From CAYWRZ01 sp964460845 (GTDB lineage: Bacteria; Bacteroidota; Bacteroidia; Flavobacteriales_D; UBA2798), in NCBI GenBank assembly GCA_964460845.1, contig CAYWRZ010000007.1:62001-126000 (forward strand): a stretch of 64,000 bases of DNA, read 5' to 3'. A model generated the notes under the pieces. It was not told the DNA's origin, made no database searches, and was given only the letters and a program-made list of their open reading frames with translations. Positions 53,713-62,054 of the stretch are shown piece after piece; position 1 is the stretch's first letter; every line of letters begins with the position of its first letter. Position numbers and translations under genes: made by a program.

Positions 53713-53730
53713 CAATTTTAGAATAACAAA

Positions 53731-54378
53731 ATGAACCAATATCAATATAAAGACTTGACAATTGAAGTGCTTGACGAGCCGACCTATAAATTTGGTTCGG
53801 CAGACAACAATTTCAATTATTCAAAAACCTACTTTGGCGACAATGCAGCACAATATCCGACATCTAAACACGGAATAAAGATTTATCGTGACGGCCAAAT
53901 TATTGACAGTTGCATTATTATTGGCTCAGGTGGTGCGACAGGTGTTCATCAAAATTCATCTCTTGTTGACAATGACCAATTAGTAATTTGTTGTTGTGAC
54001 ACAGTATTTAGCTTGACCCTTCCAGACCTTAAATTAAAATGGAAAACTCAAGCCGACCAGGCGACTTGTTTTCAAATTTTCAAACAGCAAGACGACTTTA
54101 TTGTACATGGTGAATTCCAGGTCACAAAACTTGACAAAGACGGAAATAAAAAATGGGAATTTGGTGGCGCCGACATTTTTGTTTCAATAGACAATGAAGA
54201 AGAATTTAAAATTGAAACTGACGGGATTTTATTAACGGACTTTGCAAAAACAAGATATAAAATAGACTTTGACGGAAAGCTACTCTGGGACACGTATAAG
54301 CGGACAGAAAAAACTGAAGCTAACAATACCTTGCCAAAAGCGAGGCGGACGTGGTTACAGAAACTTTTCGGCAATTAA
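53731..54378 (+). CDS. Cassette-encoded protein with PQQ-like propeller segments
   Basis: 215 residues. The segments LPDLKLKWKTQ and LDKDGNKKWEFGGADIFV, with a later IDFDGKLLWDTYK, resemble PQQ-type beta-propeller blades. The protein is short for a full propeller. No signal peptide. The last 20 or so codons (from about residue 197) run into the left half of attC-like element A4, so the C-terminus is encoded by the recombination site itself. Function unknown. Confidence 0.6.
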   Translation: MNQYQYKDLTIEVLDEPTYKFGSADNNFNYSKTYFGDNAAQYPTSKHGIKIYRDGQIIDSCIIIGSGGATGVHQNSSLVDNDQLVICCCDTVFSLTLPDLKLKWKTQADQATCFQIFKQQDDFIVHGEFQVTKLDKDGNKKWEFGGADIFVSIDNEEEFKIETDGILLTDFAKTRYKIDFDGKLLWDTYKRTEKTEANNTLPKARRTWLQKLFGN

Positions 54379-54450
54379 TAAACATTAGTGGTAGCTTGAC
54401 GGGTACTCCGAAATCCGGCACTTCGCCAAGCCCCGAAACGTTATATGCCA
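54315..54450 (+). repeat. attC-like element A4, overlapping the end of the preceding gene
   Basis: Left core GCTAACA (54319) lies inside the upstream gene's reading frame. Inner arm AGCGAGGCGGA pairs with TCCGAAATCCGG-CACTTCGC, and the right part GCCAAGCCCCGAAACGTTATATG has the core at 54440. The left end matches the unit's start at 53705 only weakly (about 8 of 11). Confidence 0.65.
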
Positions 54451-54472
54451 TTTTAAAACCGAGCGTCACGAA

Positions 54473-55576
54473 ATGAAGAAATTTTATTTTATATTTTCAG
54501 CAATTGTTGTTCTTACAACTTTAAACTCTTGTAAAGTAACTCGATTTGTAGTTTACAACTTTGCAGACATCAACGACCATAAAAAATTTCCTGCAAGAAA
54601 TATCGAAAACGGAACAACCAAATTCATATTCCCAACTGCCGAAATAGGAAGAGTTCCGAAAGGAATTGACATAAAAGGCAAAAATGTGCCATTTGAAAAA
54701 TATTTAGAAGACAACAAAACCGTTGCATTTTTGATTATACAAAATGATACTATTCAATATGAAAAATATTGGGGTAAGCATAACGAAACATCAATCGTTC
54801 CTTCATTTTCTATGGCAAAATCTATCACTTCGATTTTGATTGGTTGTGCGATTGACGATAAACTTATTCAGTCTGTAGAAGAACCAATAACGAATTATAT
54901 TCCCGAACTCAAAGAAAACGGTTTTGACAAAGTTACCATTGAACATATCTTACAAATGACTTCGGGATTAGATTTTAATGAAAGTTATTTTAATCCTTTT
55001 GGAGATGCCGCAACTTTCTACTACGGTACGAATTTGCGCAAAGCAATCAATAAAATGAAACTGAAAACTGAACCCGGGAAACAATTTGAATATGTTAGCG
55101 GAAATTCTCAACTTTTAGGTTTAGTTTTAGAAAGAGCTCTGAAAAACAAAACAGTTACTGAATATCTTGAAGAAAAAATTTGGAAACCTTTAGAAATGGA
55201 ATTTGACGCTTCTTGGAGTTTAGACAGAAAAAAAGAGGGCTTAGAAAAAACTTTTTGTTGTGTAAACGCACGAGCAAGAGATTACGCAAAAATTGGAAGA
55301 CTATACCTAAACAAAGGAAAGTGGAATGGGAAGCAAATTGTTTCAGAAGATTGGGTAAAACAATCAACGAAAATTGAGACAACCAATGGAAGCGCTTGGT
55401 TTTATCAGTATCAATGGTGGTTGCCTACTAAAACAGGTGACTTTATGGCTCAAGGAATTTTAGGGCAATATATTTATGTTCATCCCGGAAAAAACCTAAT
55501 CATTGTTCGTCTCGGAAAAAATCAAGGTAAAGCAGATTGGTGGAGAATTTTGTCGGATTTAGGACAATCGTACTAA
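54473..55576 (+). CDS. Beta-lactamase-fold serine hydrolase, lipoprotein
   Basis: 367 residues. Lipoprotein signal ending TLNSC (Cys20). Class C-type serine hydrolase domain with the SxxK motif SMAK (S113, K116) in PSFSMAKSITS, a Tyr of the YxN-like EYVSGNS near 205, and a C-terminal FMAQGILGQYIYVHP corresponding to the KTG-strand region (no KTG). Such cassette members are usually esterases or D-Ala-D-Ala peptidases rather than drug-hydrolysing beta-lactamases. Outer-membrane-anchored, role unknown. Confidence 0.82.
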   Translation: MKKFYFIFSAIVVLTTLNSCKVTRFVVYNFADINDHKKFPARNIENGTTKFIFPTAEIGRVPKGIDIKGKNVPFEKYLEDNKTVAFLIIQNDTIQYEKYWGKHNETSIVPSFSMAKSITSILIGCAIDDKLIQSVEEPITNYIPELKENGFDKVTIEHILQMTSGLDFNESYFNPFGDAATFYYGTNLRKAINKMKLKTEPGKQFEYVSGNSQLLGLVLERALKNKTVTEYLEEKIWKPLEMEFDASWSLDRKKEGLEKTFCCVNARARDYAKIGRLYLNKGKWNGKQIVSEDWVKQSTKIETTNGSAWFYQYQWWLPTKTGDFMAQGILGQYIYVHPGKNLIIVRLGKNQGKADWWRILSDLGQSY

Positions 55577-55587
55577 AAAACAAAAAC

Positions 55588-55840
55588 GCCATATAACAAG
55601 GGTTTTGCAAACCGAACGGCCGCCGAAGGCAGCTCCGAAGGAAACTGAGCTCATCGAAGCTAAATAGCGGGTTAAGTGCAAAATTCAACGCCAGTAATTC
55701 TATTACCGAATAAGCCATTTATATTTCTTTTTTTGTAATTTAGTAAATAGCATAATGAACTTATGCTGCTGTGGTGCAAAACTGAACTTTTGTCCTTCCA
55801 TTTCCGCCACCGTAACCAAGCCCCATAATGTTAGTCACAA
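55588..55840 (+). repeat. attC-like element A5, long, possibly two fused halves
   Basis: Left end GCCATATAAC is the reverse complement of its unit start GTTATATGCC (54440) at 9 of 10 positions. The right end CCAAGCCCCATAATGTTAGTC (core 55830) lies about 240 bases away, about twice the usual distance. The middle contains a second set of arm-like sequences. It may mark loss of a small cassette. A non-coding stretch of about 308 bases. Confidence 0.6.
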
Positions 55841-55884
55841 GTGTAACACAGATAGTAATTTGTTTAAGACTAAATTTGTTGACC

Positions 55885-57534
55885 ATGAGAACAACTTTTA
55901 TTTTAATTTTTTTGACTTTTTCGGTTGTAGAAACTTATGCTCAATTCTATGATTGGGCATGGGCAAAAAATGCAGGCGGAATAAGTAATGAATATGGAAA
56001 TGCCATTTGCACAGATGCGAATGGCTATGTTTACTTTACGGGAACTTTTCAGGGTTCCTTGGTAACTTTTGGAAACAACATCTTGAGCAACACAGCAACT
56101 AGTAGCTTGGATATTTTCATAGTTAAATGTGACCCGAACGGAAATGTGATTTGGGCAAAAAGTGTAGGTGGGACAAGAAACGATTGGGCGTATGATATTT
56201 GCGCAGATGCGAATGGAAATGTTTACATAACGGGATATTTTCAAAGTCCGACCATTACTTTTGGAACAACTATTTTAAACCATGACGATACTACGGGGTT
56301 TACCCGAAATATTTTTGTAGCAAAATATGACGCTAACGGCAACCCACTTTGGGCGAAGAAGGCAAGTGGTCATGCAATGAGCTATGGCATTTGCGTGGAC
56401 ACTGACAACAGTGTGTACATTACGGGCGGTTTTGGCTATTCAACTAACATTTCGTTCGGCAGTACTACATTAGTCAATCGGGGAGGTTATGATGTTTTTA
56501 TTGCAAAATATGATACAGATGGGAATCTACTTTGGGCAAAAAACGAAGGTGGAGCGGAAATTGAAGATGGAATTGCTATTTGTACAGACGCAACTAATAA
56601 TATCTATATAACAGGCTATTTTCAAGATAGTGCAATCTTTGGTAACGATACTTTAACCGCAAATAGCAACACTGGTATTTACACAGCTAAATATGATTCC
56701 TATGGTAATTTTATTTGGGCTAAAAGTGCCATCGGTTTGCCAAGTGGCAGTTATAATTACAGTAACGGCATTACTGCCAGTGCAGGCGGGGTTTACATAA
56801 CGGGGTCTTTTGAAAGTTCCATAATTATGGGTGATACTTTGGGCAATACAGGGACCAATTCAATCTTTATTGCCAAGTATGATAGCGATAATGGTAATCC
56901 TTTATGGGGAAGAAGCCCAGGAGGAACAGGTTACGATTATGCTAGAGGAATTACTTCCGATTTACAAGGTAATGTTTTTCTGACTGGTGATTTTAAAAGT
57001 TCCTTTCTGAATTTTGGGAATATTCCGGTTTTAAACGCCAATGTGGGCTACGAGGATGTATTTATAGCAAAGTATGATAGTAATGGAAATGCGCTTTGGG
57101 CGACAGGTATTGGAGGACAAGACCGCGATATTGGTATGGCAATTTCCGTTAACTCGACAGGTGATGTATTCACTACTGGTTACCTCAGTAGTCATTCCAA
57201 TACCTTCGGTAATATAACAGTCACTAACAATGGTAGTTATGATGTTTTCTATGCTAAACTAAGTAGCGACACTACCTCCACAGGAGTTAGCTTAAACAGT
57301 TCATCTGTAGCCAAAATATTTCCAAATCCCTTTTCTACTCAACTTACATTTGTGATTGTGGAGAATGAGCCGATAACTGCGCTACTTTACAACTTTCTGG
57401 GACAGCAAGTATTACAACAGACATTTACAAACTCCACGACAATAAGCACGGAGCAACTTGCAAACGGGATTTACCTTTATGAATTAAGAAACACGAATGG
57501 GATACTTAAAACAGGCAAGGTGATTAAACAATAA
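55885..57534 (+). CDS. SBBP-repeat secreted protein with T9SS type A tail
   Basis: About 549 residues from the ATG at 55885, which starts the signal peptide (cleavage after ETYAQ). The body consists of about nine SBBP-type propeller repeats with the pattern ANGNVYITGYF, ITFG, DIFVAKYDxNGNxLWAK. The end is a type A T9SS tail (AKIFPNPFSTQLTF to LKTGKVIKQ). A cassette that depends on the host T9SS. Unlike the other small cassette genes it is probably surface-exposed. An earlier ATG at 55828 lacks a signal peptide. Confidence 0.82.
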   Translation: MRTTFILIFLTFSVVETYAQFYDWAWAKNAGGISNEYGNAICTDANGYVYFTGTFQGSLVTFGNNILSNTATSSLDIFIVKCDPNGNVIWAKSVGGTRNDWAYDICADANGNVYITGYFQSPTITFGTTILNHDDTTGFTRNIFVAKYDANGNPLWAKKASGHAMSYGICVDTDNSVYITGGFGYSTNISFGSTTLVNRGGYDVFIAKYDTDGNLLWAKNEGGAEIEDGIAICTDATNNIYITGYFQDSAIFGNDTLTANSNTGIYTAKYDSYGNFIWAKSAIGLPSGSYNYSNGITASAGGVYITGSFESSIIMGDTLGNTGTNSIFIAKYDSDNGNPLWGRSPGGTGYDYARGITSDLQGNVFLTGDFKSSFLNFGNIPVLNANVGYEDVFIAKYDSNGNALWATGIGGQDRDIGMAISVNSTGDVFTTGYLSSHSNTFGNITVTNNGSYDVFYAKLSSDTTSTGVSLNSSSVAKIFPNPFSTQLTFVIVENEPITALLYNFLGQQVLQQTFTNSTTISTEQLANGIYLYELRNTNGILKTGKVIKQ

Positions 57535-57545
57535 GCGTGAAAAAA

Positions 57546-57721
57546 CCAGCCGCTAACACGGCTTTTACGCCCTGTCTGTCGGCCAACAGGTTAGGCGGAC
57601 TGATGCCGAAACAAGTTCGGAACCGGCAGTGCAATCCCGATAGCTATCGGGATTGTGCCCCAAACTGAAAATCAGCGTAGCTAAATCTGCACTATCGCCA
57701 TGCCCCATAACGTTATAAGGC
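57546..57721 (+). repeat. attC-like element A6 with inserted palindromes
   Basis: Left core CGCTAACACGG (57551) and right GCCATGCCCCATAACGTTATAAGGC (core 57712). The body carries CCTGTCTG-TCGGC-CAACAGG, CCGAA-ACAAG-TTCGG and, at 57632-57655, a 24-base perfect palindrome centred on AGCT (CCCGATAGCTATCGGG core). Arms are extended compared with A1-A4. A similar body recurs in A7. Confidence 0.65.
57632..57655. repeat. 24-base perfect palindrome within A6
   Basis: CAATCCCGATAG followed directly by its own complement CTATCGGGATTG. Half of this sequence survives in element A7 near 58433-58444 (TTATCGGGATTG). Confidence 0.9.
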
Positions 57722-57747
57722 ATTGTAGAACGACAAGCGACTAAAAA

Positions 57748-58269
57748 ATGGAAATACAAATCAGGCAAGAAAATAAGGACGACTTCAACACGGTTTTTGA
57801 AGTGAATAGACTTGCTTTCGGACAAGACAACGAAGCGAACCTTGTTGACCTTTTGCGAAATAGTAACGCATTTATTCCTGAACTTTCATTAGTTGCGACA
57901 TTTGATAACGAAATTGTGGGACACATTTTGTTTACAAAAATCGAAATCATAAATGACGACCAAAATCTAACCGAAAGTTTAGCATTGGCACCCATGGCGG
58001 TTATACCAGGATTTCAAAATAAAGGAGTGGGCAGACAACTAATCAAACGTGGGCTTGATAAAGCAAAAGAGTTGCAATATAAATCGGTTATTGTGTTAGG
58101 ACACGAACAGTATTATCCAAAATTTGGCTTTGTGCCAGCCGAAAAGTGGAATATTAGATCACCTTATGATGTTCCGAAAAACGTATTTATGGCCCTTGAA
58201 TTAGTAACAGACGGACTTAAAAATAGCAGCGGAATTGTAAAATATCCGAAAGAATTTGAAGCAGTATAA
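57748..58269 (+). CDS. GNAT-family N-acetyltransferase (YhbS-like)
   Basis: 173 residues: MEIQIRQENKDDFNTVFEV, then LALAPMAVIPGFQNKGVGRQLIKRGLDKA (acetyl-CoA loop Q/R-x-x-G-x-G) and VIVLGHEQYYPKFGFVPA. This is the YhbS-type subgroup, common in gene cassettes. The acceptor is unknown. The stop codon lies inside the left end of element A7, so coding and recombination sequence overlap. Confidence 0.85.
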   Translation: MEIQIRQENKDDFNTVFEVNRLAFGQDNEANLVDLLRNSNAFIPELSLVATFDNEIVGHILFTKIEIINDDQNLTESLALAPMAVIPGFQNKGVGRQLIKRGLDKAKELQYKSVIVLGHEQYYPKFGFVPAEKWNIRSPYDVPKNVFMALELVTDGLKNSSGIVKYPKEFEAV

Positions 58270-58502
58270 CGGCAAAGAAAACAAGGAATCGCTGACAAGT
58301 ATTTTTCGCTCTGCCTGTCGGCAGACAGGTCAGGCGGACTGATCCCGAAACAATCTCTCGACCAATTACGAAAGCTTTTGCGATGAAGCTGTATTGCTTT
58401 TAATAAACTTTAATGATAAATTGTATCGGTCCTTATCGGGATTGTGCGCCAAACTGAAAATCAGTGTGGCTAAACCCGCCCGAATGCAACGCTACATACA
58501 AG
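58261..58502 (+). repeat. attC-like element A7, long
   Basis: Left GCAGTATAAC matches the unit start GTTATAAGGC at 8 of 10 positions and contains the upstream stop codon. Right core is GCTACATAC (58491), a C instead of T, matching the left end of the next unit's element A8 (GTATGTAAC) at 8 of 9. The body shares CCTGTCGGCAGACAGG, GGCGGACTGATCCCGAAACAA and AAACTGAAAATCAG with A6. Includes about 240 non-coding bases. Confidence 0.6.
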
Positions 58503-58563
58503 TGTAAGACAGACGTTCAATCGAAAATTAATTCACAATATCAAAACCGAAACCTTTCGAAAT

Positions 58564-58622
58564 GCTAATTATAGTCTGTGGTTTGGTTTGAATACTAAAA
58601 TTAGCTTTATGCTAATTTTAGT
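58564..58622 (+). promoter_or_regulatory. Controller (C-protein) operator and promoter of the R-M genes
   Basis: A perfect 12-base inverted repeat ACTAAAATTAGC (58594-58605), spacer TTTAT, GCTAATTTTAGT (58611-58622) lies 7 bases upstream of the controller ATG. A further half-site GCTAATTATAG sits at 58564. A TAGCTTTA box (-7-like) overlaps the repeat, with TTTG at 58582 as -33. This is the layout of C-boxes that time R-M expression. Confidence 0.7.
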
Positions 58623-58628
58623 TAGCAA

Positions 58629-58868
58629 ATGACTTTACCGCACGACATACTAAATATTTTTGGAGAAAACGTAAGGCGACGCAGACGTTTACTCAATATA
58701 TCTCAAGAAGAATTGGCATACCGTGCCGACCTTCACAGGACTTACATTGGTATGATTGAACGAGCTGAAAAAAATATAACATTATTGAATATGCAAAAAA
58801 TTGCTAACGCTTTAGAAGTCAAAATTGAAGACCTTTTAAAAGAATTAGCAAATGGAAATAACAGTTGA
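58629..58868 (+). CDS. Restriction-modification controller (C) protein, XRE family
   Basis: 79 residues, a single HTH_3 domain (about 10-68; NISQEELAYRADLHRTYIGMIERAEKN), the size and sequence typical of R-M controller proteins. These bind an operator upstream of their own gene to activate or repress C and R expression, delaying the endonuclease until the methyltransferase has protected the host. The operator is directly upstream (58564-58622). It overlaps the endonuclease gene by 17 bases. Confidence 0.88.
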   Translation: MTLPHDILNIFGENVRRRRRLLNISQEELAYRADLHRTYIGMIERAEKNITLLNMQKIANALEVKIEDLLKELANGNNS

Positions 58869-59799
58869 AGCATTTACAGAACTTTTAGACAACAAATACA
58901 TTATTGTTGAAGGTTTTAGAGAACACTCAAAAGCTTCTGAAAAATACATAGACGTTACTATAGTTCAGACAGACGGCTTTTCTTGGAAAGGTTCAATTCC
59001 TTACTTCTACAGGCGAACAGGACTTTTTATTGAAACTCCTGAAGAATTGGTTGACTATCTTAACGACATTTATCCTCTCTTTGCAAAGCAGGCAATTGAT
59101 GAATTCGTCCAAACGGAGACTAAAAGATGGTCGGAAGATTTAGGCGGTAAAGAAACGACTAAAGGCTTTTTTGATAAACTTCTTGACCTTAATTGGAAAA
59201 GTGTTCAATATGACTTGCCGGCAAATAGAAATTGGGCGAGAAGAATTCAAGATATTAAAGAGTTTGGTTATACCCTTGCAACGGATACAAGGAGACAGGT
59301 AAAAGGGAAATATGAAAAAGATACTCATGTTTTATTGGTGCCTATTCCTAAGGGTGGTGTAACAGGATATGAAGTAATGTCTGCTCTATTTAAAGCAAAA
59401 GCAATTTCCGTTATGGAAGCTGTTAATGCATATGAATTAAGCTCTGCAAACAAACATGGTTTAATCCCCGACCATAAATTCCCGGAAATTCGTTGGGACG
59501 AAGAAACACGTGCAGAGAATCCCGAAGAAATGTCTGATCTTGAAATAAAGGAAAAGTTTCAACTATTGGATAACCAACGAAACCAACAAAAAAGAGAAGT
59601 ATGCAGAAAATGCTTTCAAACAGGTAAACGTGGTATAATATACGGACTTAAGTTTTTCTATTCAGGTGATGAAAATTGGCCCAACGAGATTCCTCGCATT
59701 GGTAAAGAAGCAGAAAGGGGCTGCGTTGGCTGTGGTTGGTACGATATTCAGAAATGGAGAGATAGTTTAAATGAGTTAATCGAAATAAGTCAAAAATAA
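58852..59799 (+). CDS. Putative Type II restriction endonuclease
   Basis: 315 residues. The position between a controller and a C5 methyltransferase, and overlap with the controller, identify it as the likely endonuclease. The C-terminal third has a zinc-type four-cysteine arrangement (VCRKC near 244 and GCVGCGW near 296) with LLDNQRNQQKREVCRKC between helices, fitting an HNH-like or beta-beta-alpha-metal nuclease. The exact family and recognition site cannot be read. Soluble. Confidence 0.72.
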   Translation: MEITVEAFTELLDNKYIIVEGFREHSKASEKYIDVTIVQTDGFSWKGSIPYFYRRTGLFIETPEELVDYLNDIYPLFAKQAIDEFVQTETKRWSEDLGGKETTKGFFDKLLDLNWKSVQYDLPANRNWARRIQDIKEFGYTLATDTRRQVKGKYEKDTHVLLVPIPKGGVTGYEVMSALFKAKAISVMEAVNAYELSSANKHGLIPDHKFPEIRWDEETRAENPEEMSDLEIKEKFQLLDNQRNQQKREVCRKCFQTGKRGIIYGLKFFYSGDENWPNEIPRIGKEAERGCVGCGWYDIQKWRDSLNELIEISQK

Positions 59800-59845
59800 A
59801 CACGCATACTATGATTAGCATTCGTACCTTTGAGACAAAATTGAA

Positions 59846-61204
59846 TTGATGAATGAAGAAATAACATTTGGGAGTGTGTGTTCAGGAATTGAAGCGGCAC
59901 AATTAGCGTTCAATCCTTTTGGATTAAAGCAGGTATGGAGTTCTGAAATCGCTGAATTTCCGAGCAAGGTTTTAGATTTTCATTACCCACACATACCCAA
60001 TGTTGGTAACATGACTAATCTGCCAAATTTAATTTTAGACAAAAAACACCCTGCCCCTGAAGTTTTTTGCGGTGGCACACCATGTCAGGCATTCTCATTG
60101 GCAGGTTGGAAAAACGGACTTTCTGATGAACGTGGGCAACTCACAATGACTTTCATAGAGATTGCTAACGCTATTGACAAAATTAGAGAAATCGAAAATA
60201 AGAAACCTGCTATTGTACTTTGGGAAAATGTTGAAGGAGTGCTTAATGACAAAACAAATGCATTTGGCAATTTCATTTCAGGATTAGCAGGTTATGACGA
60301 AGAATTAAAAATTCGAAAATGGACTAAATCGGGTTTCGTCTTTGGCAAGAATAGAAATGTTGCTTGGCGTGTGATAGATGCCAAATACTTCGGACTGCCA
60401 CAGCAACGTAGAAGACTTTATGTATTAGCTGGTGGTAAAGAATTTAGACCTGATCAATTGTTATTCGAGTTTGACACCAAGAATATTGAGCTTCTTTTTA
60501 AAAGCAATTCATTGAAAAAGAGAAATGGCTCACCGTCTCTTTTTGATGATGAAATTGATTTATCAGATAACGAAGAACAGGTGATTTTTAAAAACGATTC
60601 GAAATTTGAGTTCTTTAGAAAATATACAGACTGTCTCTATTCCGCATATGGTACTAAATGGAATGGAAATGCAGCCGCCTATAATGGTTCATTGTATGTT
60701 GCACAAAATGATAGAATAAGAAGGTTCACGCCATTAGAATGTGAACGTCTTATGGGGTTTCCTGACAACTATACACTTGTAAATGGCAATAGCGACACTA
60801 AAAGGTATCAAGCCGTTGGTAATTCATGGGCAGTACCTGTTGTGAAATGGATTGGTCAGCAAATTGCCAACTATTTTACTGCCGGACAGAAAAAAAATAT
60901 TGAATGGATGAAGAGTATTAGAGAGCATAAAAACAATTTAGACACTAAGCTATTTCTACTTGATAGAGTGTACGATTTAAGTGGTGGGAAATATTTGAAT
61001 GCTTCGTCTATACCTAACAATCCGATTGAAGGGAATCTATCTGACATAGTTCAAACTGATGAAGTGCCTGAAAAATTTTACCTTAGTCCACAGGCATGTA
61101 GAGGTATACTTAGACGCAAATTTGAGCGAGACATTAAAATGAACATCGAACTTCAAAGATTAATGATAATAATCAGCGAAGAACTAAAATACCAAGACGC
61201 TTGA
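59846..61204 (+). CDS. DNA cytosine-5 methyltransferase
   Basis: 452 residues. All C5 motifs are present: motif I FGSVCSGIEAAQLAF, motif IV GGTPCQAFSLAG with nucleophile C80, motif VI ENVEG (127-131), motif VIII QQRRRLYVLAGG, and IX-X RFTPLECERLMGFPDNYTL to RYQAVGNSWAVP. The region 215-300 is the target recognition domain. It protects host DNA from the endonuclease at 58852, 46 bases upstream. The ATG at 59849 would remove only one residue. Confidence 0.93.
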   Translation: MMNEEITFGSVCSGIEAAQLAFNPFGLKQVWSSEIAEFPSKVLDFHYPHIPNVGNMTNLPNLILDKKHPAPEVFCGGTPCQAFSLAGWKNGLSDERGQLTMTFIEIANAIDKIREIENKKPAIVLWENVEGVLNDKTNAFGNFISGLAGYDEELKIRKWTKSGFVFGKNRNVAWRVIDAKYFGLPQQRRRLYVLAGGKEFRPDQLLFEFDTKNIELLFKSNSLKKRNGSPSLFDDEIDLSDNEEQVIFKNDSKFEFFRKYTDCLYSAYGTKWNGNAAAYNGSLYVAQNDRIRRFTPLECERLMGFPDNYTLVNGNSDTKRYQAVGNSWAVPVVKWIGQQIANYFTAGQKKNIEWMKSIREHKNNLDTKLFLLDRVYDLSGGKYLNASSIPNNPIEGNLSDIVQTDEVPEKFYLSPQACRGILRRKFERDIKMNIELQRLMIIISEELKYQDA

Positions 61205-61213
61205 CAAGAGAAT

Positions 61214-61350
61214 GCCAGTATGTAACAGCGGCTTGGTACAAGCAGGTGTGAAGTGCTTTGGTTGACAGTTTTTCGTAAATATGAACTGTTCGGATTCGTA
61301 TGAGAGGTAGTGGTGAAAGACCTCACCCGAACGCCCCCAACCCTTATGCC
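61214..61350 (+). repeat. attC-like element A8
   Basis: Left GCCAGTATGTAAC (61214-61226) and right core CTTATGCC (61343), preceded by GCCCCCAACC, which corresponds to the GCCCC arm of other elements. Inner arms AGCAGGTGTGA and TCACCCG are imperfect. The left end matches the unit start at 58491. The right core matches the left end of A9 (GGCATAA) over 7 of 7. Confidence 0.65.
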
Positions 61351-61374
61351 CCATGCTAAAAACGACACAATCGA

Positions 61375-62043
61375 ATGAAAACGATGAAAATTATTGCCTG
61401 TCTTTTTCTTACAATGGGGCTGATTTCATGCCGATTAACTTTTGATAAAAGCGAAAAAGGTAAATCGGGAGCGATTGAAATACGTTGGTCAGAAAATTTG
61501 ACGGGCGACTTCTCATTCACAAAAAACTGGAACTACCCGGAAGGGATATATAAAAATGACTTCGGACAGTTAAGTTGTGATGGACTATGTCCGCCGGAGG
61601 TTGACGCAATGAAAGATGGAAATGGTAAAATCTACGAAGACTCTTTACCCGCATTTTATAAGCGGGTGGATACCACGCATCAATTTTATTCGATTCAATC
61701 TGAAGCTTCGACCTATGAATTTGCGAGCGCAAATTTTGTAACTGTTTACCAAAAAAACACAGACACCACAATCTGCTTTACCCATACTAACATAGCGACA
61801 CACAGCCGTTTGATTTTGACAATTATTCACGATAAGTGCATTCCTACTATTGAGCTGAATAGTGCTGCTTCAACAGGAACAAAAATATATTATTGCAAGG
61901 GCGGACAAATTGAAATAGACAAGAATTTATGGGAAAGAGGAATTTTAAAAGCTAATTTTGACTTCGTTTTTGACCCTACAGAAAATCCCGACAAACCGAT
62001 GTATTGGAAAGGAAAAATCTATGCAACTATTGACCACAAATAA
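61375..62043 (+). CDS. Cassette-encoded lipoprotein of unknown function
   Basis: 222 residues. Lipoprotein signal ending GLISC (Cys19), then a beta-rich domain with no recognised family. SENLTGDFSFTKNWNYPEG and a DGLCPPEVDAM segment containing cysteine are distinctive. Sole gene of its unit, starting 31 bases after the crossover. Outer-membrane or periplasmic location. Confidence 0.65.
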   Translation: MKTMKIIACLFLTMGLISCRLTFDKSEKGKSGAIEIRWSENLTGDFSFTKNWNYPEGIYKNDFGQLSCDGLCPPEVDAMKDGNGKIYEDSLPAFYKRVDTTHQFYSIQSEASTYEFASANFVTVYQKNTDTTICFTHTNIATHSRLILTIIHDKCIPTIELNSAASTGTKIYYCKGGQIEIDKNLWERGILKANFDFVFDPTENPDKPMYWKGKIYATIDHK

Positions 62044-62054
62044 AGAAGCACCAA

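Noticed and set aside
54473..55576. Beta-lactam resistance gene
   Set aside because: The SxxK and Tyr motifs show the general serine hydrolase fold, but the KTG box of drug-hydrolysing enzymes is not evident, so resistance is not claimed.
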